From positions 29,699,501 through 29,763,500 of the forward strand of contig NC_091677.1 of NCBI RefSeq assembly GCF_042453785.1: 64,000 bases of DNA, written 5' to 3'. This document shows positions 47,314-59,083 of this stretch, piece by piece. The notes under the pieces were generated by a model. The model was not told the origin of the DNA, did no database searches, and was given only the letters and a program-made list of their open reading frames with translations. This stretch comes from Malus domestica (Eukaryota > Streptophyta > Magnoliopsida > Rosales > Rosaceae). How positions within the stretch are numbered: position 1 is the first letter of the stretch; each line of letters begins with the position of its first letter. The translations under genes and the position numbers were made by a program.

Positions 47314-47640
47314 GAATGATTGGACAATTCAGTCAAGCTTGTTGTAATAAAACTGCTATCGTTTCGCCTCAGCTTTATTATAACAAAAATGGAGAAAGGG
47401 CGAACAGAGTGTGCAAATGAAGGCTAAGAGAAATGAAGGGAATGCGAATGAGATGCGCATAAGATGATGGTGGCCGTGAGGGAGGGATTTGAAGGACAAG
47501 TTGCTGCTTTTCAAAGCGTTTGAATGGGGAGAGAGAGAGGGAAATTACTAGAGAGAGAGAGAATGTAAGGGAGAGAGTGAAGGGGAAGTTAAGAGAAAGA
47601 GATAGAGGAGGAAAGTGGCAGTGGGGTCTGCACGGCTCTG
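47314..47640 (-). promoter_or_regulatory. Upstream region and 5' UTR of the isomerase, with CT/GA tracts
   Basis: On the plus strand 47520-47615 is rich in GAGAGA (CT-rich on the coding strand), as is common in plant leaders and core promoters. No convincing TATA box at a fixed distance was seen. The transcription start is not determined. Plus-strand frames here reflect the GA repeat. Confidence 0.45.
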
Positions 47641-50600
47641 AGTCTCATGACTATCCAGAAAAGGTTTCCAGTCGTCCTTCCCAATGCCCTCAATTCTTTC
47701 CCTGTCAGATTAAATACACGCTGGTTTTTTGTACTTGCAGGAACCTTCCTAGAATTCTTTTTTCTCAAGATCCTTAACCCCGATTATTACGATCCAGTAA
47801 TATTTATTTTCCATAAATATTGTGCGAAAAATTAGATTTAATTCTCTTTATAATTTAATGAGTTTGGTATCAATGTATTAAAGTAACTTAGGCAACATAT
47901 TAATGTATAAAATATCACGTGCTTTTTACATAGTTTTTAGTTTTTTATTTTATTTTAACAATTACACAATTTTTGGGTTTGGATCGAGGAATAGTTGTTG
48001 TACTTGGGATTTGTCGATTACATGTCCTTGACGGCAATACGGCAGATGTGCTGATTACGATCTAGGGGCATTATGTTGGTGGTATATGTGTGCGTAATTA
48101 ATATATATTTATCTCTGTTATCTATTTAAAAAGAATCTGAAATATTCTTCCGTTAATAAAAATGAGGAGAATACATAAGGAAATGAAAGGTCAATTAGCA
48201 CAGCTTGCTAATTTTTTTTTGTATCCACATGGAACAAAAGACTTTTCCTTATCAATATCACAAGAAATTTAGATGGAATTTAAGAAGGTGGAATGTGATT
48301 GATAAATTTGATAAAGTCTAAGATTTGGTAGGTGTGAGTAAAAATGGTAGGGAGAAAGCCACGTTAGATACGATGACATATTTAACTTATGGCCACTATT
48401 CGAATGGAGGGCATCAAACCGAACAACCCCAAATTCGACAAAACAACAAAAGCCTTCGGATTTCCCGCTCGGCGAATGAGAATCGAACAACGCCGTCTGT
48501 AAACGCCAATCGTCGGTGGATTTTTATGTTGACATTTGGGTGGGTCCCATATCTTAATATGCTTGACAACAATTGATAAACTCATATGTTAAGCGTATAA
48601 TTTTTATGCTTATAAAAAGAGCTTATATGATATGTATTTACCGTTAAGTTGCGTTATGTGCTAATAAAATAAAAAAACACGTTTATTTTCTGTTCATATA
48701 TCTTTGTTTTATTGACATAAAACAGCACATAATAGAGTATCATGTAAGTTGTTTTTTTGTAAATATTTTTTTTTTGGGTCAAAACATAATTAATAAATGT
48801 TGGACTTATTTTTATTTTTCTTGAGATTTTTTTATTCTGAGATTTTAAAGGGAAAATTGTGATATCTGTCATGTGACATGTATTCTCACGTGGTGTGCTT
48901 TCAAGTTTCTACGTCAAAGCAGTTGGGCACCATTGCTCCTTTCCCTTCTTTTTGGTACAAAAACTTTGGCTCCACTTAATGCGTTTCGAACGGGAATCGC
49001 ATGAACTTTGTCTGATGTCGTAGTGGGCAAGTTAAGGCTTAAGAGTTTGATAGGGGTTGCCCATTTATCTGGCGAAGTGTTGCCTGGACCAAACAAGAAG
49101 AAGAAGAAAAAAAATCCATTGTCCATTTTAACTAAAATTGTTGACTTATGTTCAAAAGGTTGTTGACTTGTTGTTTGGGAATATTAAGTATTGATTGACA
49201 AAAAGTTCGAAACTTTATAGCGCTCGTTTGAAAGTTTTTTCTTTAAATGACTGAAATCGTTTTATGAAAAAAGGTTTTTAGTTCCAAAAATATTTGAAGT
49301 GTTTTCTTCAAGAAGCATCGGTTATGTGCTTTTTGTAAGAAACTGGTTCTTTTTAAAGAAACATTTAAGTACTTTTTAAGGATTCATTAAATTTTTACTA
49401 AAGATTGGTTTCAAAAATATTTTCATCAAAAATGCTTTTGGTCAATCTGTGAGTTGCAAAATTAGTAAAAATCAATTTTAACATCCTCAACAACCGGAAT
49501 CAAAGGATAGGAATCCGCCCTTCAGCAACCAACTGCCTGGACCAACCTGATACAACTTGGTCCTCTCCCTGCTAAGAACTCAACGACATGAAGTTCAGAA
49601 CATTCGCATGCCAGATTGTTCCCCATATAGTAGAGATAGACCCCGACGAACATAAAGAAAATTTTGTTAGAATTCCTCTATCCTAAAAGGTTTGAGAGCA
49701 AGTCCTTTATATAGAATTACCTCATTCTAACTATCACCAAGGTCTTTTGTATTAAAACCCCATACCTGAAGGATTGAGCAAGTGGTCAAGTGGGGATAGT
49801 ATCGGTATTGTTGGAGTGGGCCCATGACCCGTCTACTTGAAATTTAACAAATTCAACCCCATTTCTGGTAAAAGCACTTTTTGCTAAAAGTGCTTATTAA
49901 ACCTTTTATGCTCGTGAAGAAGCATTTTTAAAAAGTTTGTTATGACTCAAAAACACTTAAAACTATATTGATATGTTTTTCTGGGTTCTGGGTTGTTTCA
50001 CAAGCTCCATCGCTTTTCCAAAACTTGGAATTATGGGTTTTCTGGTTTTATGCATGTGAATTTTTCTATGAGATAGAATAAGAGCAGGTTATTTTCAAAT
50101 ACAATCGAAAAAAATAAAAACCTAGTTGAATTAGTTACTTCTTTTTAACTGGGAAGATGATTCCTTTCTGGCCTCTGTTCATTTTTTCTAGGTAAAGGAT
50201 AACCATAATTTAACTAGGGAGCTGATCTCTTTGTGCGGTTCATTTAAATTTTCCGCAGAACATTTTGGAAAATCACAAAGGGCAGTGTCCACAAAGCATG
50301 AACATGAGATTTCTATTTGTGACAAGTAAATCAGAATTTACTTTTATCAATTTACTAATTAAAAATAAATTTGAGGATACAAGCAATTGAGCCACCATGT
50401 TCTACATACAACTATGGCCTTGCACATCGTACAAGTAGAACTAAGGAATCTATGTTTTGTTCTGCAACTGCAATTGGTACTTTGTTGAGCAGTATTTTGA
50501 GCTCTCATGATTTTCATCCGTTCTTTGTATAGCATAAGCGGAAAAAAGAAGAACAGAAGAAAAGAATGATACCACATTGTTTGCTCGTAGAATTCTTCAA

Positions 50601-51901
50601 TTTTGTGGCGATTGTGTGCTTTATCGTCATTGTTGATCATTTTAACAAAAGAAGGGAAAGGAAAATAAATTTACGACAAAACCAATATGCTTGATAGTAA
50701 TAGGTTTTTTTTTTCTTTCCCTGATGTGATAGGTATAGGGCTAACCAAAACTTGTAGCCAAACACTATTTTAGCGCCATATATAAGTGATTTTTGGTATT
50801 TTTTTCACCCCTTATTTTCACATCTGGTAGGGTTTTTTATTTTATTTTTTATTGATCGTGGAGGGGGTTTTGTTGTTTGTTTCACTTTCAAAATCTGATA
50901 GGGTTTTGTAAAAATCGAGAAATCTCAGGAGTGTATATGTAATTAACTCATTCATTCTTCATTATAACCATAATCCACAGGTCCCACATGCTACAATTTT
51001 TCTCCAACATTTCCAAATCATTGTCCTAGAGTATTTGGTTTTGAAAGCCAGAGATACCTTGTTGTATTACATTTACATGTCTCAATGGGTAACTCAGTGA
51101 TCCAATCAATACACGAAACAAGTCTCCTTCTTATATTTATATTTCATTAATCTTATAATTAGTGGTTTGTCCAAATGATTAGTTTTTCGATTAATATCTT
51201 TCTAAAACTTTTATCATCCCTGTAATAGTTTTAGGACACACATCCAACACAGGACATGACATTAGTTTTTAGTACATGGGTAAAAACCATAGGTTCTCCA
51301 TATATAACTAGACAATCCACTAGGACAAATTAAACATTCAATAGAGGACTTCTCAATCAAGCTCAATTACCTAGATACAACTAAGCAGCAAGTTGGATAC
51401 CTCTGTGCAACCTGTGATTTCTTCTCATCAACACTCAGTTCATTCATCACAAGCACAACAATTTATCAACTCGAACTATTCATAAGCACAGTGCTGAATA
51501 TTTTTTCTTCCTTTTCTCTCTTCCTTCTCGATGCACTCTGGTTTCTCTTCTTCTCTTTCTCAAATGCCCACTCCCTCTCTCTAAAAGTCCATCTCTCTCT
51601 TCCTCCGAACCACTCACCGTATTTTTCAGTTTGGAAGAGTCCTCATCCTTAGCAGCATTTTAGATCAAGTTTTCACTACCCTCCAACCATGTAGAGTTGC
51701 TGCACAAGTTTTCACTCACCTACCATAACATTGCAAATTCAAAAGTTTTTACTCATCTGTTGGTTCCACTTTTTAAATATTAATTTCCTTTGTTTTGATG
51801 TTAATTGGATTGTGGTTTGCCTTCATCTTCTACACACCAACATATTCCTAACTCACATAGAAACTCCAACTTATATAATTAGAGCTGATTTTGTCCTAAG
51901 G
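47641..51901. other. AT-rich intergenic DNA, no convincing gene
   Basis: Several short frames exist, none recognised. Candidates weighed were 48325-48576 and 48914-49126 on opposite strands; neither shows a known domain, and their codons look random or repeat-derived. A block near 49480-49870 has a more coding-like base composition but no long frame. This stretch may hold diverged transposon remnants. Confidence 0.45.
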
Positions 51902-52125
51902 GTTTACCATGTGAAGATTGACAAGAATACAAATAAACTTAAATCCACTGACCATTCTTGGGTTGTGCTTCCTAATAATTTATGTGTTCAGAATGAAGGT
52001 TTACTATGAGAAGATTGACAAGAATACAAATAAACTTAAATCCACTGACCATTCTTGGGTTGTGCTTCCTAATAATTTATGTGTTCAGAATGAAGGTTTA
52101 CTATGAGAAGATTGACAAGAATACA
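51902..52125 (+). repeat. 97-bp tandem repeat, about 2.3 copies
   Basis: Units start at 51902, 51999 and 52096 (GTTTACYATG…). The second unit is nearly the same as the first, and the third diverges after 'acaagaatacaaataa'. Because 97 is not a multiple of three, the same peptide appears in different frames, so it is not a protein repeat. It looks like a recent local duplication. Confidence 0.85.
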
Positions 52126-52564
52126 AATAATATTAATTTCAAACTTTCTTAATGTTGCGTGCATATATTTCGGTTAGGAGTTAGATGTATATATATTTAT
52201 AACTTTTTACATGTTTTATATGGTTCTAAAACCTGCAGCATCGTGCGGGGGCACTTTCGCTAGTGACACTGCTTGAAATCACCATGAAACTAAATTTAGA
52301 ACTAAAAGATATGAAATATATCATGACGTACAGATTCAAAACTACAACCGAAAACCCTAGTTTATTTAAATCGATATACACACAAGCATGCAGATTTTGA
52401 CGTTGTTAGCTTTATTAAGTTTTAATTGTATTGTTATCAAGATTCTCTCATCTTCGTAAATCTCTCCATAATCTCCTAGATTGCGTCAAGAATAGAAAGT
52501 GGCGTTGGACATGTCTTACTGTGCACTCCAAGTCGTTAATTGTAAGTAAACTTTGTATTAATAT

Positions 52565-52571
52565 ATTATAC

Positions 52572-52609
<38 letters not shown>

Positions 52610-52612
52610 TGT
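52565..52612. repeat. (CATA)n / (TA)n microsatellite
   Basis: A CATA run merging into about 13 TA units. Likely length-polymorphic. Confidence 0.9.
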
Positions 52613-54745
52613 GTAATTGGGAATGAAATAATAAAAAGGAAATTATTTTTGTTAATGGTGTCAGAAACTGATTATTAACTAATTAACCTGAAGTAGTCAA
52701 GAGTCGAGCAGACCTGCAAAGTCGAGCAATCTTCTGCACACTCACTGTCCTAGATACAACCTTTTGCTAAAACGTATAGGAAAATAGTTGTAAGGCTGTG
52801 CAAGATCTAGCTGAACCGTTTGTTCCTTCTTGGTGGTAATATTCTTCAACTTCACTCTTTTACCTGCTCCAGACTCCACCACCAAATTAACCATCCAATC
52901 TCCCTAATCTTCCCACTACAAAATCACAATTAGTGGGAGGGAAAAACAGCAGAGAAAACTATATATAAATAGAGGCAAATTGAACTCATTACAAAAGAAA
53001 TCACACGTAATTATGAACAACAAGGATATCCCATTCCAATTAATGGGGTTAATCACTAGATATGAAATAAGTCGATTAGGGTTTAAGTTTATACTGGAAA
53101 ACGAAGAGAGTCACTGAGTCAGCAAAAGTGGAGGAGCAATGCTTCAAAGTTCCCTCAGGCTTCCAACATTCCCATACTCGACGTTGATCGATCATAGTAC
53201 TGATATGGAATATTGGAAGCCCTTGAGGGAAGTTGAAACCTTCTCCAAAACTCAATCTCACCAAACTTGACGACTTTCCAGTTGACACCAACCTTCACTG
53301 GATGGGTTTATATAATAATACTGAGAAGTTGCTTTTGAAAATTTAGAAGCTGACAAACGAATCCGATCTTTAACGAATATTAATTTATAGCTAGGTGTCT
53401 TTGTAAACGAATAAGGATCCTCTTGGCGATCCGCGTATCTTGTCCGTTTATTGTACATCATGCTGTTAGAAATCATTTTAAATTTTATTATTTAAAATTA
53501 AATACAAACAACATCTAAGAAAAACTGACCGCACGATATACAATGAACGGATACGATTCACGAATTCCTAGGATCTTCACAAAGAGGATCCGGATTCTTT
53601 GTAAACCCTAAACCAAATATAAAATAAAACATGCAAAAAAAAATTAAACCTTTGACTTTGCGACAGATCGTGGATACCGACTTCTTTTTAATCAGTGTAC
53701 CTAAAATTCTTTGTTTGGAGAACAAAGATAGACTTATTCCCTCTCCCAAGGGTCGAGGGAATTTTATTTTTTTTATTTTTCATTTTTTGTACACACGCAC
53801 ACATAGGAAATGTCTAGTGTTTAAAATTTTCATGTGATTCAATTGAGGGTGGTGAAATAAATCTCAAAATTTAAAATCATTTAACGGTAATAAGTAAGGT
53901 GGTGATCATTTACCACTTAAGGGTAGTGAGCATTTACCACTTAAGGTAGTGAGCAGAAATACACCCAATATAATTAGGGAGGTGCTAGATTGATACTTTT
54001 TTTTTTACCTTTCATACATCTTTCTCAATTTTCCTGTCGGATTGAATGGATTGAACATGACTAAAGGACAAAAATTAACAAAGAGTGTGAGAGGTAAAGT
54101 GGGTGTGTGGATAGCACCACCGTTTAATTATTCAAGAACTTATACTTTCAAAGTTTAGATATCTGAAAAACACAATAAAAGAGAGCATTGTGGCTTTCTC
54201 ATCCACCTAAGGGCTTCTCCAATAAGAGATGCAAAATGCTTTTGCAATGTGCATTGTATATCTTTTCTTTGTTGGAAAATTCTCCGATGGCAAAATGCAA
54301 ATTATTCATCTTCAACGAAATATGTAAATATAAACCTAAATTTATATCCAGCATAACATTTGAGAAACGTCAAAGGTGTTTGTGTTACTTTCAAAATCTG
54401 AGGGGGTTCTATAAAAACCTGAGAAACCTCAGGGGATGTATGCATAATTAACCCGGCTATGGAATAATATGTTTGATATATTAGAACACGATGAAACTTA
54501 CTATAATGAGTCAATGACATGACATAATCCTAATCAAAACATATGTACATGTTCTTGAAGTGTATGTAGTTGTCCTCTGAAATAGTTGTAATATCAAACT
54601 TGTCATTTTTATATAGTTCCTGCTCATGGCAAGGAATGAAATGAAATGAAAAGGAGGTCAAACAACCGAAATAACCTTGAACATAAGGCATATAACTTAT
54701 TTTTAATGAAAAATTTAACGGAGTTAGAATGAGATAACAAATTAA
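52613..54745. other. Intergenic DNA, no convincing gene
   Basis: Short frames at 53076-53291 and 53258-53476 (minus) overlap in different phases and have no recognised domain. Around 53900-53945 a short direct repeat ('gtagtgagcatttaccactt') is visible. No RNA gene seen. Confidence 0.45.
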
Positions 54746-55385
54746 GGCCATCTCCAACCAAATGGGCTATGTTTAGCCCTCGTCCAAATTATAACCCTGT
54801 AAGAAATTATTTTTTAATGAACAGTGTCCAACTGAAGGGTCTATGTTTTAGCCCTCTTACTACTTTGTCTATGTTTTAGCCCACTTACTACTTTATTATT
54901 TTAAGTTTGTTATTTAATTATATCAATTAATATTGGAATTAAACTACCATATTAATATAAGGTTTTCAGACATATTTTGAGGGTCACTTGTAGCTAAACG
55001 TTGTTTTAAGTTTCATGTTATTAAAAATATTTTAATTTTACTTGCATGCTAACAACTTAAATATTAAAATGAGGTAAGATAGTATGGTAGGGTGAAAAGG
55101 ATGTGAGAAATGGCTTAGGTATTTATAGGAAAAAATTAGAATTTTTTTTTTTAATTTCTTCTTTAGAAAAAAAAAAAAAAAGCCTACATGGTGTCGGCTA
55201 GCAGCACAACTGGGCCTAACTTTCAAGGTTGGCTATGTTTGCCCAGCCGTCTGGCCATTTGGCTATATTTTGGCCTAGTGGGTCCCAAGTTTTTTTGGCA
55301 CAACCCTCCATTCGAGATGAATTTTGTGTCAAAACAGGCTATGTTTTGACCTATAGCTCTTTGGCTGGCTCAGTTGAAGATGGCC
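54746..55385. mobile_element. Harbinger-type MITE, 640 bp
   Basis: Begins GGCCATCTCCAACC and ends, in reverse, GGCCATCTTCAACTGAGCC. Inside are repeated 'ggctatgttttagccc' strings in both orientations near the ends. The termini are of the same type as 57996-59083. The flanks are ATTAA and AAATG, so the TWA target duplicate is degenerate. No ORF. Confidence 0.7.
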
Positions 55386-55638
55386 AAATGATTTTGAAAA
55401 GTTGATATGATAATTTGCTTAAAATTTTAGTTTATATGACAAATTGAAAAATGTGTAAGTTCATTTGACATTTCAAAAAGATGTAAAAGTTAATATATGA
55501 CATTTCAAAAAAAAAAAAAATTCTTATTAGTTTAGTTAATGCATATAATTTTGAAGTATGGAATGATAAAATGTGATACACATAAATGTAATATCTTGTA
55601 TTTTATTGCAAAGAAATTTAAGGTGAAGAGGTTTTTTT

Positions 55639-56490
55639 GTTAAGGAAAACTAATGAAAATGGTTTGAAAATTTTGAGTTTAATGAAAATGACTTGAAAAT
55701 TTTGAGTTTAACGAAAATGACAAAATAAAGGGTAAAGTGAATTATCACATCTTGGCCTGGGCCCCTACCACATCCCAAGCTCAACTCCGGCATAGCACGA
55801 TATTGTCTATTTTGGGCCCCGACCACTCTCTCACGGTTTTGTTTCTGGGAACTCACACAAAAACTTTCCAATGGGTCACCCATCCTGGGATTTCTCTCGT
55901 GCGAACTCGCTTAACTTCGGAATTCCGATGAACTCTGAAGCCAGTGAGCTCCCAAAATGTCTTGTGCTAGGTAGAGATGAGAATATACATATAAGGCTTA
56001 CAGGATCCACTTCCCTGGGCAATGTGGGATGTTACAATCCACTCCTTTAGGGGCCCGACGTCCTCGTTGGCACACAACTGGCCAGGGATTGACTCTGATA
56101 CCAAATTGTCACATCCCGACTTGGACCCCCACCACATCCCCGGCTCGACTCCGCCGTAGCACGATATTGTCCGCTTTGGGCCCAGCCACGCCCTCACGGT
56201 TTTGTTTCTGAGAACTCACACAACAACTTCTCAGTGGTTCACCCATCCTGGGATTGCTCTCGTGCGAACTCGCTTAACTTTGGAGTTCAAATGAACTCTG
56301 AAGCCAGTGAGCTCCCAAAAGGCCTCGTGCTAGGTAGAGATGAGAATATACATATAAGGCTTACATGATCCACTACCCTGGACGATGTGGGATGTTACAA
56401 AATAGTATCATGATTGACTTTTTAGTGTAAAAATTTGATTTTTCGTTAAAGTGAACATCATCGAGAATTTTTCGTTAAAGTTCTTTTTTT
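55639..56490. mobile_element. MITE (AACGAAAA-type) interrupted by Cassandra
   Basis: The left part (55639-55742) and right part (56400-56490) together match the element at 3586-3740. The left carries two tandem copies of 'tgaaaattttgagttta'. The right ends 'tttttcgttaaagttc'. The Cassandra TRIM lies between them, within the string GTGAAT/AGTATC. Confidence 0.65.
55743..56399 (-). mobile_element. Cassandra TRIM with 5S rRNA-like LTRs
   Basis: Two direct repeats of about 293 bp (55743-56036 and 56107-56399) flank 70 bp of internal sequence. On the minus strand each LTR begins TGTAACATCCCACAT and holds a 5S rRNA-like block with the pol III box A (GAAGTTAAGCGAGTTC in the left LTR) and box C (CCAGGATGGGTGACCC). 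After the first LTR lies a primer-binding-like TTGGTATCAGAGTCAATCC (initiator tRNA-Met). A GAAT/AAAT target duplicate is visible. This is the hallmark of Cassandra, a non-coding terminal-repeat retrotransposon in miniature. The LTRs differ at many sites, so it is not a very recent insertion. Confidence 0.92.
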
Positions 56491-57969
56491 TAATCTTTTA
56501 TTTTTGGTCACGATTTATGCATGCAACTTTATCAAGTATGTAGAAATGCAGGAAGTAGTGCAGTGAGAAAGCCCAGTGGCAACCATGCACCTGCTGCAGT
56601 AAAACTTGCTATCTAAAAACTGTAAGTCATGCTTTAACCTAATAGGAATTTAGTATACGGATGAAAAAAGTAAATAGATAAAAACATGAATCCTTAAAAT
56701 TTTCAGAAATATAGGTGGATGATTGGAAGGGCATTAGAGATGAAAGAAACTTATCGAATCTAATGAGTTATTGGAATAAATAAGTTTCTTTAATGAGTAA
56801 TTACATAATTTTTTTTCGTTTCTTCATCAGCACAACTTGAGTATAATGAATTATTGAATCCAATTTGAGACGCCAGATATATCCACAAGGGTCCTATGGT
56901 GTCCCCCTTTATATCCAAATGGTATTCATTCGACTGGTGAAGAGAGGATAATCGAATGCGCTAAATCTTCGTAAAAAGTACAAAGTTTTGATTTGATATT
57001 GAAATTAGTTCACCTTTTACAGCTTCTAATTCTATACGCAGGCCAGTTGTAGAGATTTGAGATATATGACTATTTGTAATACATTGTGCTGATAACGTTT
57101 GAAAAATGAAATAATTGATTTCTATACGTGATTCACAGTATCAAAAAAATGGACCGTTACAATATAAAAATATTGCTTTTATGATAATTCGAGTTTGTTT
57201 GATTCATATAGATAACTAAAAGTCTTTAAGTTCACTGAATTTTTCTAGATGACATTTAGATAATGATTAAAAAAATGAACAATTTAGATTAGGGAGTTTT
57301 AAAAAAACACTCTCGGTACTGTTCAATTCTAACGAAAAACCACATTTTACCTTTCTCTAATGCTATTCACTACACCTTTATTTGTTATTTTTCATTAAAA
57401 CTAAAGTTTTTTTGAATTTTTTATTAGTTTTTCTTTTAAATTATGATACGGTAAAATACTATCACGATGTCATGTAAAGATGTTCTCTTTATATGTAAGG
57501 AGTGAAGCAATATCTCTGGTTAAATCATTATGTTATGGTGGCATACACTTTTATTAAAAAGTGATTCTTCTATAGCTTGTCTCTCCGTACGGATGACTTT
57601 ATTCCTCCATGATTAATTGGGCAATAGTTCCGCTAAGATGAGCTTGCCTCCCTCAACAATGATGTGACATGACTCCCTCCGCAGGTGGTTTTTGTTTCTT
57701 TACCTTCAAATTTTCTTGGCATGCCATGTTTCTAAATTTTAAATTAATGTAAATCTCGAATTACAAGTTAGTATCAGTGTATCACTCTTCTGATATGTGA
57801 TTTTCATTTTATCCCCAACAAGTGGTTTTAAACACGTTGTCTACAAAGTCAACTTGCTAGTGGCCATAAAGCCAATTTTATATGAAACATTTACTTAATT
57901 ATACTCCACTTGCAGATTCAATCACACCATATAGCAGAGAGCATCTCAGACTACTAAAAAAGAATGTAA
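56491..57969. other. Intergenic DNA with a degenerate MITE
   Basis: Mostly AT-rich without recognised genes. At 57296-57425 a degenerate reverse copy of the AACGAAAA-type MITE is suggested by 'ctaacgaaaaaccacatttt'. Nothing else is supported. Confidence 0.4.
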
Positions 57970-57995
57970 GGTCATCTCCAACCGATGACTGGTTA

Positions 57996-59083
57996 GGCCA
58001 TCTCCAACCGATGGCTGGTCAGAGGGCTCGTTTTAGCCCTCTGGCCTCTAAGATTCTTCAAGATATTAATATTTTAATGAACAGTACAGAATCATATTTG
58101 CCTCCGTCTCCAACCGAGGGCCAAAGGGTCATAGGGCCAAACATAAGTTATTATTTAAAAACTACAACTTAAATTCAAATCCAACCACAAACAAGTACCT
58201 ACAACAAGATCTTGTTGCACATCTTTGGGCCCAAAGAAGCATTGAGTAGGCACTTACGTTTTATGTTTTTAAATGTTTTTAAAAATGTTGTTTAAGTTTC
58301 ATGTTGTATAATTTTTATGTTGGTTAATGTTATTTAATGTTGTTTCATATTGTTTAATGTTGTTTCATGTTACTTAATTTAATTTAATGTTGTATAATGG
58401 CTTAGGAAGTTATAGGAAAAAATAGAATTTAAAAAAAAATATGAAACAAATTTTGTGAAATAGAAGTTATAGAAAAAAATGGAATTTAAAAAAAATATGA
58501 AACAAATTTTGTGAAATATAAGTTATAGGAAAAAAATGAAGGAAATTATTGAAAAAATATTGAAGGAAATTATTGAAAAATTGAAACAAATATTATAGAT
58601 GAAGGAAATATTGGAAAATATATTGGAGGAAATATTGAGAAATATATTGAAGGAAATATTGAAAAATATTGAAGAAGGAAATATTGGAAAATATATTGAA
58701 GGAAAACCCAACGGCTAGCTGACTCAGCTAGCCGTTATATTAAAAAAAAATTCAAACTATTAGTGTCGGTTATAACCGACACTAATAGTAAATAAAAAAA
58801 ATTGCCTATGAATACCTATTATTGTCGGTTATAACCGACAGTATTAAAAAATCCTTCCTTAATGTTGTCGGTTATAACCGACAACAATTGTAAAACTATA
58901 AAAAAAAAAAAATAGCCAGCCCAGGGCTGACTGGCTGGCCGAAAGCAGCCAGCCCTTTGGCCCTTTGAAATTCCGTGGGGCCCTCTCAGATTCCCGAGCT
59001 CTCTGGCCTAGCCCTCGGTTGGAAACGGTTTTAGGGCTATTTTCGACCCTCTGGCCCTCTGGACCATTCAGTTGGAGATGGCC
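57996..59083. mobile_element. Younger Harbinger-type MITE, 1088 bp, with palindrome cluster
   Basis: Starts GGCCATCTCCAACCGATGGC, ends with reverse GGCCATCTCCAACTGAATGG, and has a perfect TTA duplicate on both sides (57993-57995 and 59084-59086). No ORF. The right half (58523-58700) is a run of 'gaaatattg' repeats, followed by four perfect inverted repeats (58710-58736, 58756-58789, 58823-58840, 58863-58886). Confidence 0.82.
58710..58886. repeat. Cluster of four perfect palindromes
   Basis: 58710-58736 has 13-bp arms around a single base, with core CGGCTAGCTGA. 58756-58789 is a 34-bp perfect palindrome. 58823-58840 (18 bp) and 58863-58886 (24 bp) are perfect palindromes. The last three share the 18-bp core TGTCGGTTATAACCGACA, with centres 59 and 43 bp apart, and their outer arms differ. 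Confidence 0.92.

Noticed and set aside
48914..49126. Possible 70-codon exon on the minus strand
   Set aside because: No domain recognised, starts in a poly-Phe stretch from a repeat of A/G, and no neighbouring exons could be joined.
51902..52125. CRISPR-like array
   Set aside because: Units are directly adjacent 97-bp repeats without spacers, in a plant genome.
53076..53476. Overlapping short minus-strand frames
   Set aside because: Two phases compete, neither has a family match I recognise, and no splice model extends them.
56029..56211. Short proline/threonine-rich frames across the Cassandra region
   Set aside because: They run through the LTR junction and 5S-like sequence; Cassandra has no coding capacity.
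55743..56399. Genuine 5S rRNA genes
   Set aside because: The 5S-like blocks sit inside paired LTRs with a primer-binding site between them, so they belong to Cassandra rather than to 5S rDNA.
58523..58711. Asn/Ile/Phe/Ser-rich 62-codon frame
   Set aside because: It is the reverse reading of the 'gaaatattg' repeats inside a MITE.
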